From the NCBI GenBank assembly GCA_035267185.1, contig DATFLY010000066.1, positions 1 through 14,040 of the forward strand: a stretch of 14,040 nucleotides of DNA, given 5' to 3'. A model generated the notes under the pieces. That model was not told where the DNA came from. It ran no database searches and saw only the letters and a list, made by a program, of their open reading frames with translations. The stretch is from JAUIBE01 sp035267185 (lineage in GTDB: Bacteria > Pseudomonadota > Gammaproteobacteria > Xanthomonadales > SZUA-36). Both the position numbers and the translations under genes were made by a program. Shown piece by piece: positions 7,601-14,040 of this stretch. The stretch's first letter is position 1, and each line of letters begins with the position of its first letter.

Positions 7601-8989
7601 CAGCATATCCAGCACTTTTTCAAATTCTTCCTCAGAAATCCCTCGATAAGGCCAGGCGGAGCGAACCAGGTGCAGAAAATCTTCGACCAACCACTCGCGA
7701 GCACTCACCTCTGCGACAACCTGCTGGGCCAATACATCGAGCGGCGCTTGCGGAATCTGGATTCGGTCGAGCTCTCCTTTTTCCATTGCATGAACCAGGG
7801 CCACGCATTCAACCAGGTCATCGCATGTCAGTGGAAACAAACGACCATGAGAAACCTCACCAACACCATGCCCTGCCCTGCCTACTCGTTGAATCAGGGC
7901 AGAAATACTTCCGGGTGATCCAAGCTGACAAACCAGATCGACGTCACCGATGTCGATACCGAGCTCCAGCGATGCAGTGGCAACCAGCGCTTTCAGCTTG
8001 CCGGCTTTAAGTGCCTGCTCTGCCTCAAGACGATGTTTACGTGCCAGGCTGCCATGGTGCGCAGTGACTGATTTTTCACCGATTCGCTCAGCCAGGTGGC
8101 GTGCGAGCCTTTCTGCCAGGCGTCGCGTATTGACAAATATAAGCGTGGTGCGCCGGGCAAGAGCAAGCTCGGCAAGACGATCATAGATCTCTTCCCAGAC
8201 CTCGTTAGCCATGACCGCTGTCAATGGAGAAGACGGTAGTTCAAGCCGAATATCACGCTGTTTGTTGTGGCCACTGTCGACAATTGAACAATCCTGTCCG
8301 CCGGTCAGGAATTTTGCGATCAGCTTAATCGGCCTTTGTGTTGCGGATAACCCAACCCTGTCGGGTGTTTTACCGGTCCTGGATATTGTGAGTGCATCAA
8401 GGCGCGCCAGTGAGAGGCTGAGGTGTGATCCTCTTTTGCTGCCAGCAACCGCATGGATTTCATCGACAATGACTGTGCTGACGGTGGACAGCATCCTGCG
8501 TCCCGAGTCTGATGTCAGTAACAAGTAGAGCGATTCAGGTGTGGTCACCAGGATTTGCGGTGGGCGGCGACGCATCTTTTCGCGTTCACCAGGTGTGGTG
8601 TCGCCGGTTCGAACCATTGCACGAATGCCGGATTTTTGACCCTGGTTCTGTTCCAGCCATTGGTCAATCCCCTCGAGCGGCGACTTGAGGTTCTTTTCAA
8701 TATCGTTGGAAAGAGCTTTTAATGGCGATACGTAGAGAATCCGTACGCTGTCATCCAGCGGTCCGTTCTCTGACTCAGCAACCAGTTGGCCGATGGCCTC
8801 CAGGAATGCAGCAAATGTCTTACCACTGCCAGTGGGTGCAGCAATCAAAACATGACCGCCCTCACGGATTCGCTGCCATGCACCAATCTGGACTGGCGTT
8901 GCCTCACTGAAGCCGGACTTGAACCAGTTCCTGACCGCGGGATGAAAGGCCTTCAGAGCGACACTGCTGGATTCAATGGGATCAGGCAT
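4643..8989 (-). CDS. lhr: Lhr-type superfamily 2 ATP-dependent helicase
   Basis: A 1448-residue protein, similar to E. coli Lhr (1538 residues). The N-terminal half is the Lhr core: Walker A APTGSGKT at 51-58, DEIH box at 176-179, SAT at 215-217, the second RecA domain with ATASLELGID near 337-346, and QRVGRAGH at 367-374. A winged-helix and Lhr-specific beta domain follow to about residue 870, with the segment IHAPFGSRIMRAWG near 656. The rest is the long C-terminal domain of bacterial 'long' Lhr, ending with the conserved RYGVVFRAVLQRE, GGRFVDGFSGEQFALPEA and ATDPLNLGGFITPG blocks. Lhr is a 3'-to-5' helicase acting on RNA:DNA hybrids and is linked to DNA repair; uracil-DNA glycosylase activity has been assigned to the C-terminal domain in E. 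coli. The ATG at 8989 has only a weak ribosome binding site. The final 25 or so residues come largely from a REP-like repeat. Confidence 0.95.
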   Translation of the reverse strand: MPDPIESSSVALKAFHPAVRNWFKSGFSEATPVQIGAWQRIREGGHVLIAAPTGSGKTFAAFLEAIGQLVAESENGPLDDSVRILYVSPLKALSNDIEKNLKSPLEGIDQWLEQNQGQKSGIRAMVRTGDTTPGEREKMRRRPPQILVTTPESLYLLLTSDSGRRMLSTVSTVIVDEIHAVAGSKRGSHLSLSLARLDALTISRTGKTPDRVGLSATQRPIKLIAKFLTGGQDCSIVDSGHNKQRDIRLELPSSPLTAVMANEVWEEIYDRLAELALARRTTLIFVNTRRLAERLARHLAERIGEKSVTAHHGSLARKHRLEAEQALKAGKLKALVATASLELGIDIGDVDLVCQLGSPGSISALIQRVGRAGHGVGEVSHGRLFPLTCDDLVECVALVHAMEKGELDRIQIPQAPLDVLAQQVVAEVSAREWLVEDFLHLVRSAWPYRGISEEEFEKVLDMLAGGYATSRGRRAAYIHHDSINGRLRSRRAARLTSLQNGGVIPDQFDYEVTLLPGGYRVGTLNEDFAFESIPGDIFQLGNTSYRVLKIETARVLVEDAQGLPPSIPFWLGDRPGRSNELSLAVSQLREAIDEQMANGAESLADWLAAQGIQKDAAEQVAGYLGSAHEALDGLPTQNRVIMERFFDDTGDMHLVIHAPFGSRIMRAWGLALRKRFCRQFNFELQAAALEDCLILSLGETHSFDIDDVKAYLNPATVRDVLIQALLDAPMFEIRWRWNATVALAVQRMRNGQRLPPQWQRNAAEDLVAVVFPDQIACLENIRGEREIPDHPLVTQTIDDCLTDAMDIDGLLGVLNRIRDGSLEVRGMDLTAPSPLSSEIINARPYAFLDDGDAENRRTRAISQRPQDFSDASLLRIISVEATDQVRAEAWINPRNPDELHDGLLQTGFLTASEFSSRSWNRWFTSLAEEMRAVHVTIPDEPDSNGWWLATERLSEWLTIHPDSDYSPDPAAVFDLNSTHTAESALIELLRSRLSALGPVTVTELVKSFSLQTSQIDPALLALQSEGSAVAIERSEGERQWCDRRLLARIHRYSRERRRRASKPVSPAAFMNFLVRWHALDEPASELEQPLSQLEGWCAPVAAWEHGLLDRRSVDYNPLNLDQQFLSGALTWFRPPIRDSEQVQLVSATPIALVPRGHAIQWRMRFSPTGEGLPAAAAGVLESLRSGGAMFVDDLAQQAGMLPEQLESVLATLVAQGYITSDGFSPLRWLTRSATEKAKIERRIRRTRSRFRTQGAGHVPLGRWSAITDANGSESGFDKQDRMATICSALLRRYGVVFRAVLQRENLLPHWRDLLYYLRRMEDRGEVNGGRFVDGFSGEQFALPEATGLLRKCAKGNLPNRWTVINATDPLNLGGFITPGVKTVSRVSNRILLDQGVPAARIVGNEIEILKGASRDTQKAAEIHLVGTSLSSRVSRPESAPTENREAQV
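4668..4717. repeat. Inverted pair of REP-like units inside the lhr 3' end
   Basis: The plus strand starts GTAGGAGCGGACTCTGGCCG and ends GACGTTCCTAC, so the 50-base element is bounded by GTAGGA and TCCTAC. The two halves are diverged copies of a GTAGGA-headed unit facing each other, like a REP pair. It overlaps the lhr coding sequence and supplies codons 1425 to about 1441 of that gene. Confidence 0.65.
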
Positions 8990-9057
8990 TTGCCTAGTTT
9001 AACTTAGCGATTCTCAAAACCTGAGACAGTCTTTGAATTTCCTGGAATCGAAGCAGT

Positions 9058-9504
9058 CTATTCGACCAGTTCGCCGACCCGGATGGGCTCCCAACCGGCA
9101 GACGCCAATAGCCACTCTTCCTCTTCGAGCTTCCAGAAAGTTTCAAATCGATAGAGCTGGCCATCCTCCGGAAACCATCCGGGGCCACCCGTTAACAGCG
9201 CATTGAAACTGGCCATGGCTTCCTGATCGTTGACCTGTTGAACATTGATTGGAAACAACTGGGCATTGAGGTTTTCATAGCGGGTGAGCTGCAGCACGAC
9301 AAAAGTGCGCAACTGATCACGATTCATCTGGCCGTTCTGAGAACGAAAGTCCTCGGCAATGTTGGTCATGAAGCGCCTGCGTTCGCCCTCTTCAATCTGC
9401 GCTTCCATTGAGCGGATACGAGAAATGATGATTTGCTCAGTGGTCAGCGGCTGGCTGCAACTGACAAGCATCGCCGACAGCAAGAGGATGCCAGAACGCT
9501 TCAT
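9058..9504 (-). CDS. Small predicted lipoprotein of unknown function
   Basis: A 148-residue protein opening with a type II signal peptide: MKRSG, a hydrophobic stretch, then the lipobox LVSC with the lipidated Cys at residue 16. Ser follows the Cys, which predicts outer-membrane sorting. The mature part begins with a charged helical region (EQIIISRIRSMEAQIEEGER) and continues into a segment rich in beta strands and aromatics (LLTGGPGWFPEDGQLYRFE, then WKLEEEEWLLASAGWEPI). The order of helices followed by strands resembles an NTF2-like fold, but that is inference and I recognise no named family. The ATG at 9504 is chosen over an in-frame GTG at 9531 because the signal peptide begins there and the GTG lies in repeat sequence; GAGTGAGG and GGGGGA precede it. 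The gene follows the ligase-CBS gene by 36 bases and precedes lhr by 68, so it is probably in one transcript with them. Confidence 0.8.
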   Translation of the reverse strand: MKRSGILLLSAMLVSCSQPLTTEQIIISRIRSMEAQIEEGERRRFMTNIAEDFRSQNGQMNRDQLRTFVVLQLTRYENLNAQLFPINVQQVNDQEAMASFNALLTGGPGWFPEDGQLYRFETFWKLEEEEWLLASAGWEPIRVGELVE

Positions 9505-9510
9505 TCCCCC

Positions 9511-9549
9511 GGCCTCACTCTTTGGCTTCACGCTTCGGCTTCACTCTTC
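9511..9549 (-). repeat. Three-unit 13-bp tandem repeat across a stop codon
   Basis: On the plus strand the units are GGCCTCACTCTTT (9511), GGCTTCACGCTTC (9524) and GGCTTCACTCTTC (9537). Neighbouring units differ at three and one positions. The last unit contains the stop of the ligase-CBS gene (9541-9543, TGA on the minus strand), and the array fills most of the gap before the lipoprotein start. A looser fourth copy may be seen at 9497-9510. On the minus strand the unit nearest the lipoprotein carries GAGTGAGG, which may help ribosome binding. Confidence 0.7.
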
Positions 9550-11454
9550 AGCCAGGTACTCTTCGAGCAGGTGCGAGGAGACGACAATCAGGTCATGTTC
9601 CGTCACCAGTCCAACCAGCTTTCCTTTCCTGGTCACCGGCAGGCAGGCCAGGCGCTTTTCGCGCATTTCACGAATGGCATCAACGGTACTCGTTTCCGGA
9701 GTCACCGTAACCGGATTCGCCTTCATGATATCCGCGACTGTGACCCGCGTATCCTTGCCGTAGCGTCCGGCGGCAACCAGGCGAAGCAATGCACGATGTG
9801 AAACAAGGCCCACCAGGTTTCCGTTGTCATCTTCCACGGGCACATGGCGGACATGTCGCCAGTCCATCAGGGTTGCGGCAAAGTCGACGATGTCGTCTGC
9901 ACGGACAGTAAACAGGTCAGTGGCCATGAACTGGCCAACCTGGCGATAGCTTTCCCGCCAATCCTGCTTTTCAGGAAACTCGGCCAGCTTCCAATCCGTG
10001 ATCGATTTTCCTTCCACCTGTTGCTCCACCATGCTGGCGACGATGGTGCGAAAGCGTTGATCGGAGGTTCCTTTCTCCTGCATGTTTTCATGTGACTCGA
10101 GCAGCCAGCGAGCACCTGTTCGTCGCTTGGAGACTCGCTTTTCTATGACATCCAGGAGTCTTGTTGCATCGTTTTCGTCAATGTCCTGGCTGGCGAGGCC
10201 TTCCCGGGCAAGCGGCAGGAGCTCTTTGAGAATCAATTGATCAACAGGCAGGTAGTCATCATTAAACCAGTTCATCTGGGCTCGGATGCCATCACGGGCT
10301 GCAGCCAGGAAATTGGTTTTTACATCAGCAAAACGGATCAATTTCGAAACATCGCCATATTTTTCTGATGCACCGGACATCAGGCCGAAGTAAAACGCGG
10401 CATTTGCCATTTCATCGAGAACCGTGGGCCCTGATGGAATAACACGGTTTTCAATTCGAAGGTGCGCGATGTTGTTGTGAACGCCGTAACATGGACGATT
10501 CCAGCGATAGACTGTGCCGTTATGCAATCGCAGCGCATTAAGTGAAGGCATCACCCCATTCTCAACCATTCCAACCGGGTCTTCTTCACATTCCGTGGTC
10601 AGTACAATTCGAAACCTGGCAATGTCTTCCTTGAATATTTCCGTGACAGAATCCTCTATCCATCGATCACCAAAATGTACCCTTGGCTTCAGACCCCGTG
10701 CCTGGTGAGTTTCTGATCTTGTGTCGATTGAATGTTCAAAGACTGCAATTCTGGATTCATGCCACAGGCGCTTACCCAGAAGCATGGGAGAATTCACAGC
10801 AACGGCCAAAAGCGGACCGGTCACCAACTGTGAAATATTGTAGAAATGCGCAAAGTTATCAGGCGATACCTGGAAGTGAATCTGGAAACTGGTGTTGCAG
10901 GCTTCCAGCATGACATTGTCATGACGAAAGCTGAGTTGGTCGATACCATTGATGGTGAACTGGAAATCCTCACCCCGCAAACCCCTGACCGCATCGTTAA
11001 GTGCGTGATACCGTGGCGTTGGCACCATTGAATCGAGAGACAGATTTTCTTCTCTCAGGGTTGGCAAAATACCGACCAGTGCGATGTCGCAGCCAACCTT
11101 TGCAGCAGTTTGGCGCGCAAGCCTGTGAACCTCATGGAGTTCAGCTTCCATCTTGCTGAGACAATCGCCGGTCAACCTGTGCGGTTCAAGATTGGCTTCG
11201 ATATTGAAAAGGCCCAGCTCATGAGTGAATCGGTCGTCATCGATGAGGTCCAGGATTTCCAGGGCCTTGTTGGCTGGCTGGTGCGCCTTGTTCACGATGA
11301 ACATTTCCTGCTCGGCACCCATTCGACTGACACCTGATTCAAACAATCCGCGCTCAAGCATCATTTCCAGGGCCTGCACTTCGCCCAGCAATGATTTCAT
11401 GAACCGCTGATGGACTGCCTCATCATCGTTCAGTTTGACGTTCTGTTCACCCAT
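9541..11454 (-). CDS. GCS2-like carboxylate-amine ligase fused to a CBS pair
   Basis: A 637-residue protein in two parts. Residues about 20-440 look like the glutamate-cysteine ligase 2 / carboxylate-amine ligase fold: GAEQEMFIV at 46, NIEANLEP at 84, EACNTSFQIHFQV at 184 and HLRIENR at 331, which carry the acidic and basic residues expected for Mg-ATP and substrate. After a helical linker come two CBS domains, about 510-562 (LFTVRADD to LVGLVSHRALLRL) and about 583-632 (VADIMKANPVTVTPETST to LVGLVTEHDLIVV). CBS pairs usually bind adenine nucleotides and adjust enzyme activity, so nucleotide control of an ATP-grasp-independent ligase is a fair guess; the substrate is unknown and gamma-glutamylcysteine synthesis is not proven. 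The ATG at 11454 (AGGGG upstream) is preferred to a TTG at 11514. No signal peptide or membrane segment is seen, so it is cytoplasmic. It is the likely first gene of a run with the lipoprotein and lhr. Confidence 0.88.
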   Translation of the reverse strand: MGEQNVKLNDDEAVHQRFMKSLLGEVQALEMMLERGLFESGVSRMGAEQEMFIVNKAHQPANKALEILDLIDDDRFTHELGLFNIEANLEPHRLTGDCLSKMEAELHEVHRLARQTAAKVGCDIALVGILPTLREENLSLDSMVPTPRYHALNDAVRGLRGEDFQFTINGIDQLSFRHDNVMLEACNTSFQIHFQVSPDNFAHFYNISQLVTGPLLAVAVNSPMLLGKRLWHESRIAVFEHSIDTRSETHQARGLKPRVHFGDRWIEDSVTEIFKEDIARFRIVLTTECEEDPVGMVENGVMPSLNALRLHNGTVYRWNRPCYGVHNNIAHLRIENRVIPSGPTVLDEMANAAFYFGLMSGASEKYGDVSKLIRFADVKTNFLAAARDGIRAQMNWFNDDYLPVDQLILKELLPLAREGLASQDIDENDATRLLDVIEKRVSKRRTGARWLLESHENMQEKGTSDQRFRTIVASMVEQQVEGKSITDWKLAEFPEKQDWRESYRQVGQFMATDLFTVRADDIVDFAATLMDWRHVRHVPVEDDNGNLVGLVSHRALLRLVAAGRYGKDTRVTVADIMKANPVTVTPETSTVDAIREMREKRLACLPVTRKGKLVGLVTEHDLIVVSSHLLEEYLAEE

Positions 11455-11623
11455 CCGATCCCGTCCCCTGACCGTATTTGGTCGCTCGTTGTTCAACCCG
11501 TCTGCATCATACAATGGAACAGGTACGAGCGGATATTCAAGAACTTTGTACCAGGCGAAGGTTGAACGCGCTGCTGATATGGTTTAATAACTGCAATCTA
11601 CTCCTCAATGAGCAAACAGATCC
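11455..11623. promoter_or_regulatory. Divergent promoter region, ligase-CBS and fadD
   Basis: This 169-base gap separates two divergent genes and should hold both promoters. For the minus-strand gene, TATGAT (plus-strand bases 11506-11511) is a good -10 candidate with no convincing -35; if used, the TTG at 11514 would not be transcribed, which favours ATG 11454. For fadD, TTGAAC (11563-11568) and TTTAAT (11583-11588) resemble -35 and -10 boxes, but the spacer is only 14 bases. I looked for a FadR operator or a PsrA-type palindrome and saw none that I would call. Confidence 0.35.
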
Positions 11624-13288
11624 GTGGATAAACCCTGGCTTTCCCAATACCCCGAAGGCATTCCTGCTGAAATCGATTTAGGTCAACACAGTTCTGTACT
11701 GGACGTTTTCGAAAGAAGTTGTCGAAAATTTTCCGACCGTGTTGCATTTACCTGTATGGGTAAATCAATGACCTATTCGGAGCTTGACGCGATGAGTCGC
11801 GATTTTGCTGCCTGGCTCCAGGATCACGGCCTCAAGAAGGGAGACAGGCTGGCCCTGATGATGCCAAATCTGCTGCAGTATCCGGTCGCCCTGTTTGGCG
11901 GAATGCGTGCCGGGCTGACCATTGTCAATACCAACCCCTTGTACACCCGACGTGAACTTCGACACCAGCTTTCCGATGCCGGGGCCAGGGCCATTGTCGT
12001 TCTGTCCAACCAGGCCCATGTGCTGGAAAAAGTGTTGGACGATGTCCCGATTGAGCAGGTCATCACAACCGAGGCAGGTGATCTGCTTGGGTTCCCCAAA
12101 AAGCTGATCGTCAATTTTGTCGTCAAGCATGTTAAAAAAGGCATTCCCGCCTGGAATATTTCGACTGCAACAAGCTTCTCAGAAGTCCTGAATAAAGGAG
12201 CAGGTAAATCTCTCACCCAGCCTGACCTGACCCTGGAAGATATTGCTTTCCTTCAATACACAGGTGGCACAACCGGGGTAGCCAAAGGGGCAATGCTGAC
12301 GCACAAGAACATCGTGGCCAACATGACTCAGTCTCGCCTGTGGCTGGGTGCCAGCGGTATCGGCAATGATCCCGAGACCGTGATCACCGCTCTTCCGCTC
12401 TATCATATCTTCGCACTGACAGCGAACTGCCTGGTGTTCATGTACCTGGGTGGCACCAATGCACTGATTCCCGATCCTCGAAACATGAAGGGGTTCGTTG
12501 AGGAACTCGACAAGATTCCCTTCACTGTTATTACCGGCGTGAATACACTTTTCAATGGCTTATTGAATACTCCAGGGTTTGCCGATCTCGATTTTTCAAA
12601 ACTCAAAGGCACCCTGGGTGGTGGCATGGCGGTACAGCGCGCTGTTGCTGAGAAGTGGAAGAAGGTCACTGGAGTGACCCTGATCGAGGCCTATGGCCTG
12701 ACCGAAACTTCGCCGGCAGCCTGCATTAACCCGATGGATTTGAAGGAATACAACGGCTGCATTGGACTTCCCATTCCATCTACTGAATGCGCAATCATGG
12801 GTGAAGATGGAAGCTTTTTGGCACAGGGGGAAACCGGCGAACTTTGTGTCCGCGGCCCACAGGTGATGAAAGGGTACTGGCAAAGGCCGGAAGCAACCGC
12901 AGAAGTAATGACCGAAGACGGATGGCTGAAGACGGGTGATATGGCAATGATGACACCCGAGGGTTTCTTCAAGATTGTGGACCGCAAAAAAGACATGATC
13001 CTCGTGTCTGGTTTTAATGTTTATCCTAATGAAATTGAGGACGTATTCGCAGCTCATGAGAAAGTACTTGAGGTTGCGGCAATTGGAAAACCTGACGATC
13101 ATTCCGGAGAAGTGGTCAAGGTCTGCGTGGTGAAGTCTGACCCCTCGCTGACCGAACAGGAGCTCCGGGACTATGGACGTGAAAATCTCACAGGCTATAA
13201 ACGCCCCAAAGTGATCGAGTTCTTTGATGAATTACCCAAATCGAACGTGGGTAAAATTCTGCGCAGGGAATTGCGAGACGCAAGTTAA
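11624..13288 (+). CDS. fadD: Long-chain-fatty-acid--CoA ligase FadD
   Basis: A 554-residue adenylate-forming enzyme that activates long-chain fatty acids with ATP and CoA, feeding beta-oxidation and phospholipid synthesis at the inner face of the inner membrane. It is alignable with E. coli FadD (561 residues) throughout: KKGDRLALMMPNLLQYPVAL at 71-90, the P-loop YTGGTTGVAKGAMLTH at 212-227, ALPLYHIFALTANCL at 256-270, EAYGLTET at 355-362, the fatty-acyl-CoA synthetase signature from GWLKTGD (433) to IVDRKKDMILVSGFNVYPNE (451), and the C-terminal KSNVGKILRRELRD with the catalytic lysine. The start is GTG at 11624; the encoded MDKPWLSQYP lines up with the E. coli N-terminus, whose gene also uses a non-ATG start. 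The Shine-Dalgarno is weak. It stands alone on its strand here, divergent from the ligase-CBS gene and convergent with dinB. Confidence 0.97.
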   Translation: MDKPWLSQYPEGIPAEIDLGQHSSVLDVFERSCRKFSDRVAFTCMGKSMTYSELDAMSRDFAAWLQDHGLKKGDRLALMMPNLLQYPVALFGGMRAGLTIVNTNPLYTRRELRHQLSDAGARAIVVLSNQAHVLEKVLDDVPIEQVITTEAGDLLGFPKKLIVNFVVKHVKKGIPAWNISTATSFSEVLNKGAGKSLTQPDLTLEDIAFLQYTGGTTGVAKGAMLTHKNIVANMTQSRLWLGASGIGNDPETVITALPLYHIFALTANCLVFMYLGGTNALIPDPRNMKGFVEELDKIPFTVITGVNTLFNGLLNTPGFADLDFSKLKGTLGGGMAVQRAVAEKWKKVTGVTLIEAYGLTETSPAACINPMDLKEYNGCIGLPIPSTECAIMGEDGSFLAQGETGELCVRGPQVMKGYWQRPEATAEVMTEDGWLKTGDMAMMTPEGFFKIVDRKKDMILVSGFNVYPNEIEDVFAAHEKVLEVAAIGKPDDHSGEVVKVCVVKSDPSLTEQELRDYGRENLTGYKRPKVIEFFDELPKSNVGKILRRELRDAS

Positions 13289-13310
13289 GCGGAGTCCTAG
13301 CTGTTTTTTT
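13271..13310 (+). terminator. Possible fadD intrinsic terminator
   Basis: TTGCG-AGA-CGCAA (13271-13283) is a perfect 5-bp stem at the end of fadD. A weaker AGCGG/CC..GCT fold follows, and then a run of seven T at 13304-13310. The strong stem is 20 bases from the T-run and the nearer one is bulged, so termination efficiency is doubtful. The T-run lies within the dinB 3' coding end on the other strand. Confidence 0.3.
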
Positions 13311-14040
13311 GCTTCGGTCTGCGCCGCAGCGTTTGTCCATGGGTAATCTGTTCTTCGCCGAAACGATCCCTGATCCCATCCAGTACCCGGTCAAGCTGCT
13401 TGTCGCGACTGATGCTCTCCTCACCGGGTGACGGCTCATCTTCGAAGTTGCTGGTGCCAACGCCTATCAAACGAACCGGCGTGTTTCGGTGCTCAGAGCG
13501 CCATTTTTCAAACAAGGCCCGGGCCATGCGATAGATGGTCAGCGAACTGCTTGATCCCGAAATCATGCTCTTACTGCGGGTAATGGTCGAAAAACCTGAA
13601 TCCCTGATTTTGACCGTCACCGTTCTGGCCAGCAGGTGCTGCTTTCGCAACCGACGTGCAACACGGTCGCACTGGTATTGAAGCTCCGATAAGAGCTCCT
13701 GGCGCGATTTGATATCACTGTCAAATGTCACCTCATGGCTGATGGACTTATCCGGCCTTGAAGGCTGAACATCACGTTCATCGAGCCCATTGGAAAGTCG
13801 GATAAAGTGATCCGTGCGGTTACCCAGCAAGGGCCGCAGCAGACCAGGGTCTGCTTTGCGCAGCTGGCCAATCGTCAGTAACCCCTGGGCTCGTAACTTC
13901 GGCTCTGTTTTGCGGCCAATCCCCCATAATCGACCGATGGGCATTGGGTCCAGAAACGCCCTCACCCTTTCCGGTGAAACGTAAACAAAACCGTTCGGCT
14001 TGTCAGCATCAGATGCGAGTTTTGCCAGGAACTTGTTATG
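13297..14040 (-). CDS. dinB: DNA polymerase IV (DinB, Y family), N-terminal part missing
   Basis: This is the C-terminal 247 residues of a Y-family translesion polymerase; the palm catalytic residues lie beyond the window end. The frame is open to base 14040. It begins in the palm with HNKFLAKLASDADKPNGF, the family's substrate-binding segment, then SPERVRAFLDPMPIGRLWGI and GRKTEPKLRAQGLLTIGQL, the thumb with its helix-hairpin-helix. The little-finger domain follows from SISHEVTFDSDI through VTVKIRDSGFSTITRSKS to VRLIGVGTSNFE. The C-terminus is basic (LRRRPKQKNS) and I see no canonical beta-clamp peptide of the QLxLxL type that ends E. coli Pol IV. DinB bypasses minor-groove dG adducts and is usually SOS-induced; its promoter is outside the window. 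The stop is 8 bases from the convergent fadD stop. Confidence 0.94.
   Translation of the reverse strand, partial: HNKFLAKLASDADKPNGFVYVSPERVRAFLDPMPIGRLWGIGRKTEPKLRAQGLLTIGQLRKADPGLLRPLLGNRTDHFIRLSNGLDERDVQPSRPDKSISHEVTFDSDIKSRQELLSELQYQCDRVARRLRKQHLLARTVTVKIRDSGFSTITRSKSMISGSSSSLTIYRMARALFEKWRSEHRNTPVRLIGVGTSNFEDEPSPGEESISRDKQLDRVLDGIRDRFGEEQITHGQTLRRRPKQKNS

Noticed and set aside
4721..8910. Several plus-strand open frames opposite lhr, up to about 200 residues
   Set aside because: They are antisense shadows of the lhr frame, with low-complexity composition, no ribosome binding sites and no recognisable domains.
9505..9531. GTG start at 9531 for the lipoprotein
   Set aside because: It would put nine residues, mostly encoded by the 13-bp repeat, before a normal signal peptide that already begins at ATG 9504.
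11455..11514. TTG start at 11514 for the ligase-CBS gene
   Set aside because: The added 20 residues look like translated leader, a better ATG with AGGGG upstream lies at 11454, and a -10-like box overlaps this segment.
11515..11623. FadR or PsrA operator upstream of fadD
   Set aside because: No stretch matches either consensus well enough to name; only weak promoter-like boxes are visible.

Overview
The window looks like a core chromosomal stretch from a gammaproteobacterium. MnmA followed directly by HflD is a typical gammaproteobacterial pair. The aconitase, FadD, Lhr helicase and DNA polymerase IV also read as gammaproteobacterial homologues. Base composition and codon use look even across the window. 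I saw no phage, integrase, transposase, CRISPR or tRNA signal. The genus cannot be fixed from this sequence; a GTAGGAGCGG-type repeat is present, as in many pseudomonad, xanthomonad and related genomes.

Layout, left to right. (1) Plus strand: the 3' three quarters of mnmA (tRNA 2-thiouridine synthesis), then hflD 13 bases later, then acnA (aconitase, TCA cycle) after a 170-base gap that holds a five-unit 14-bp tandem repeat. (2) Bases 4354-4642, between convergent acnA and lhr, hold no gene. They are a dense mosaic of hairpins and repeats, and one repeat pair lies inside the 3' end of lhr. (3) Minus strand, read right to left: a two-part protein with a GCS2-like carboxylate-amine ligase domain and a C-terminal CBS pair, a small lipoprotein of unknown function, and a full-length Lhr-type helicase. 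Gaps are 36 and 68 bases, so co-transcription is plausible. (4) Plus strand: fadD (long-chain acyl-CoA synthetase), divergent from the ligase gene. (5) Minus strand: the C-terminal part of dinB, convergent with fadD and separated from it by 8 bases.

Most genes are well-known housekeeping functions: tRNA modification, central carbon metabolism, fatty-acid activation, DNA repair and translesion synthesis. I found no convincing new multi-gene system. The observations most worth following are the ligase-CBS fusion with its lipoprotein neighbour, two short tandem-repeat arrays that each straddle a stop codon (hflD and the ligase-CBS gene), and a REP-like palindromic repeat that supplies the last part of the Lhr reading frame.
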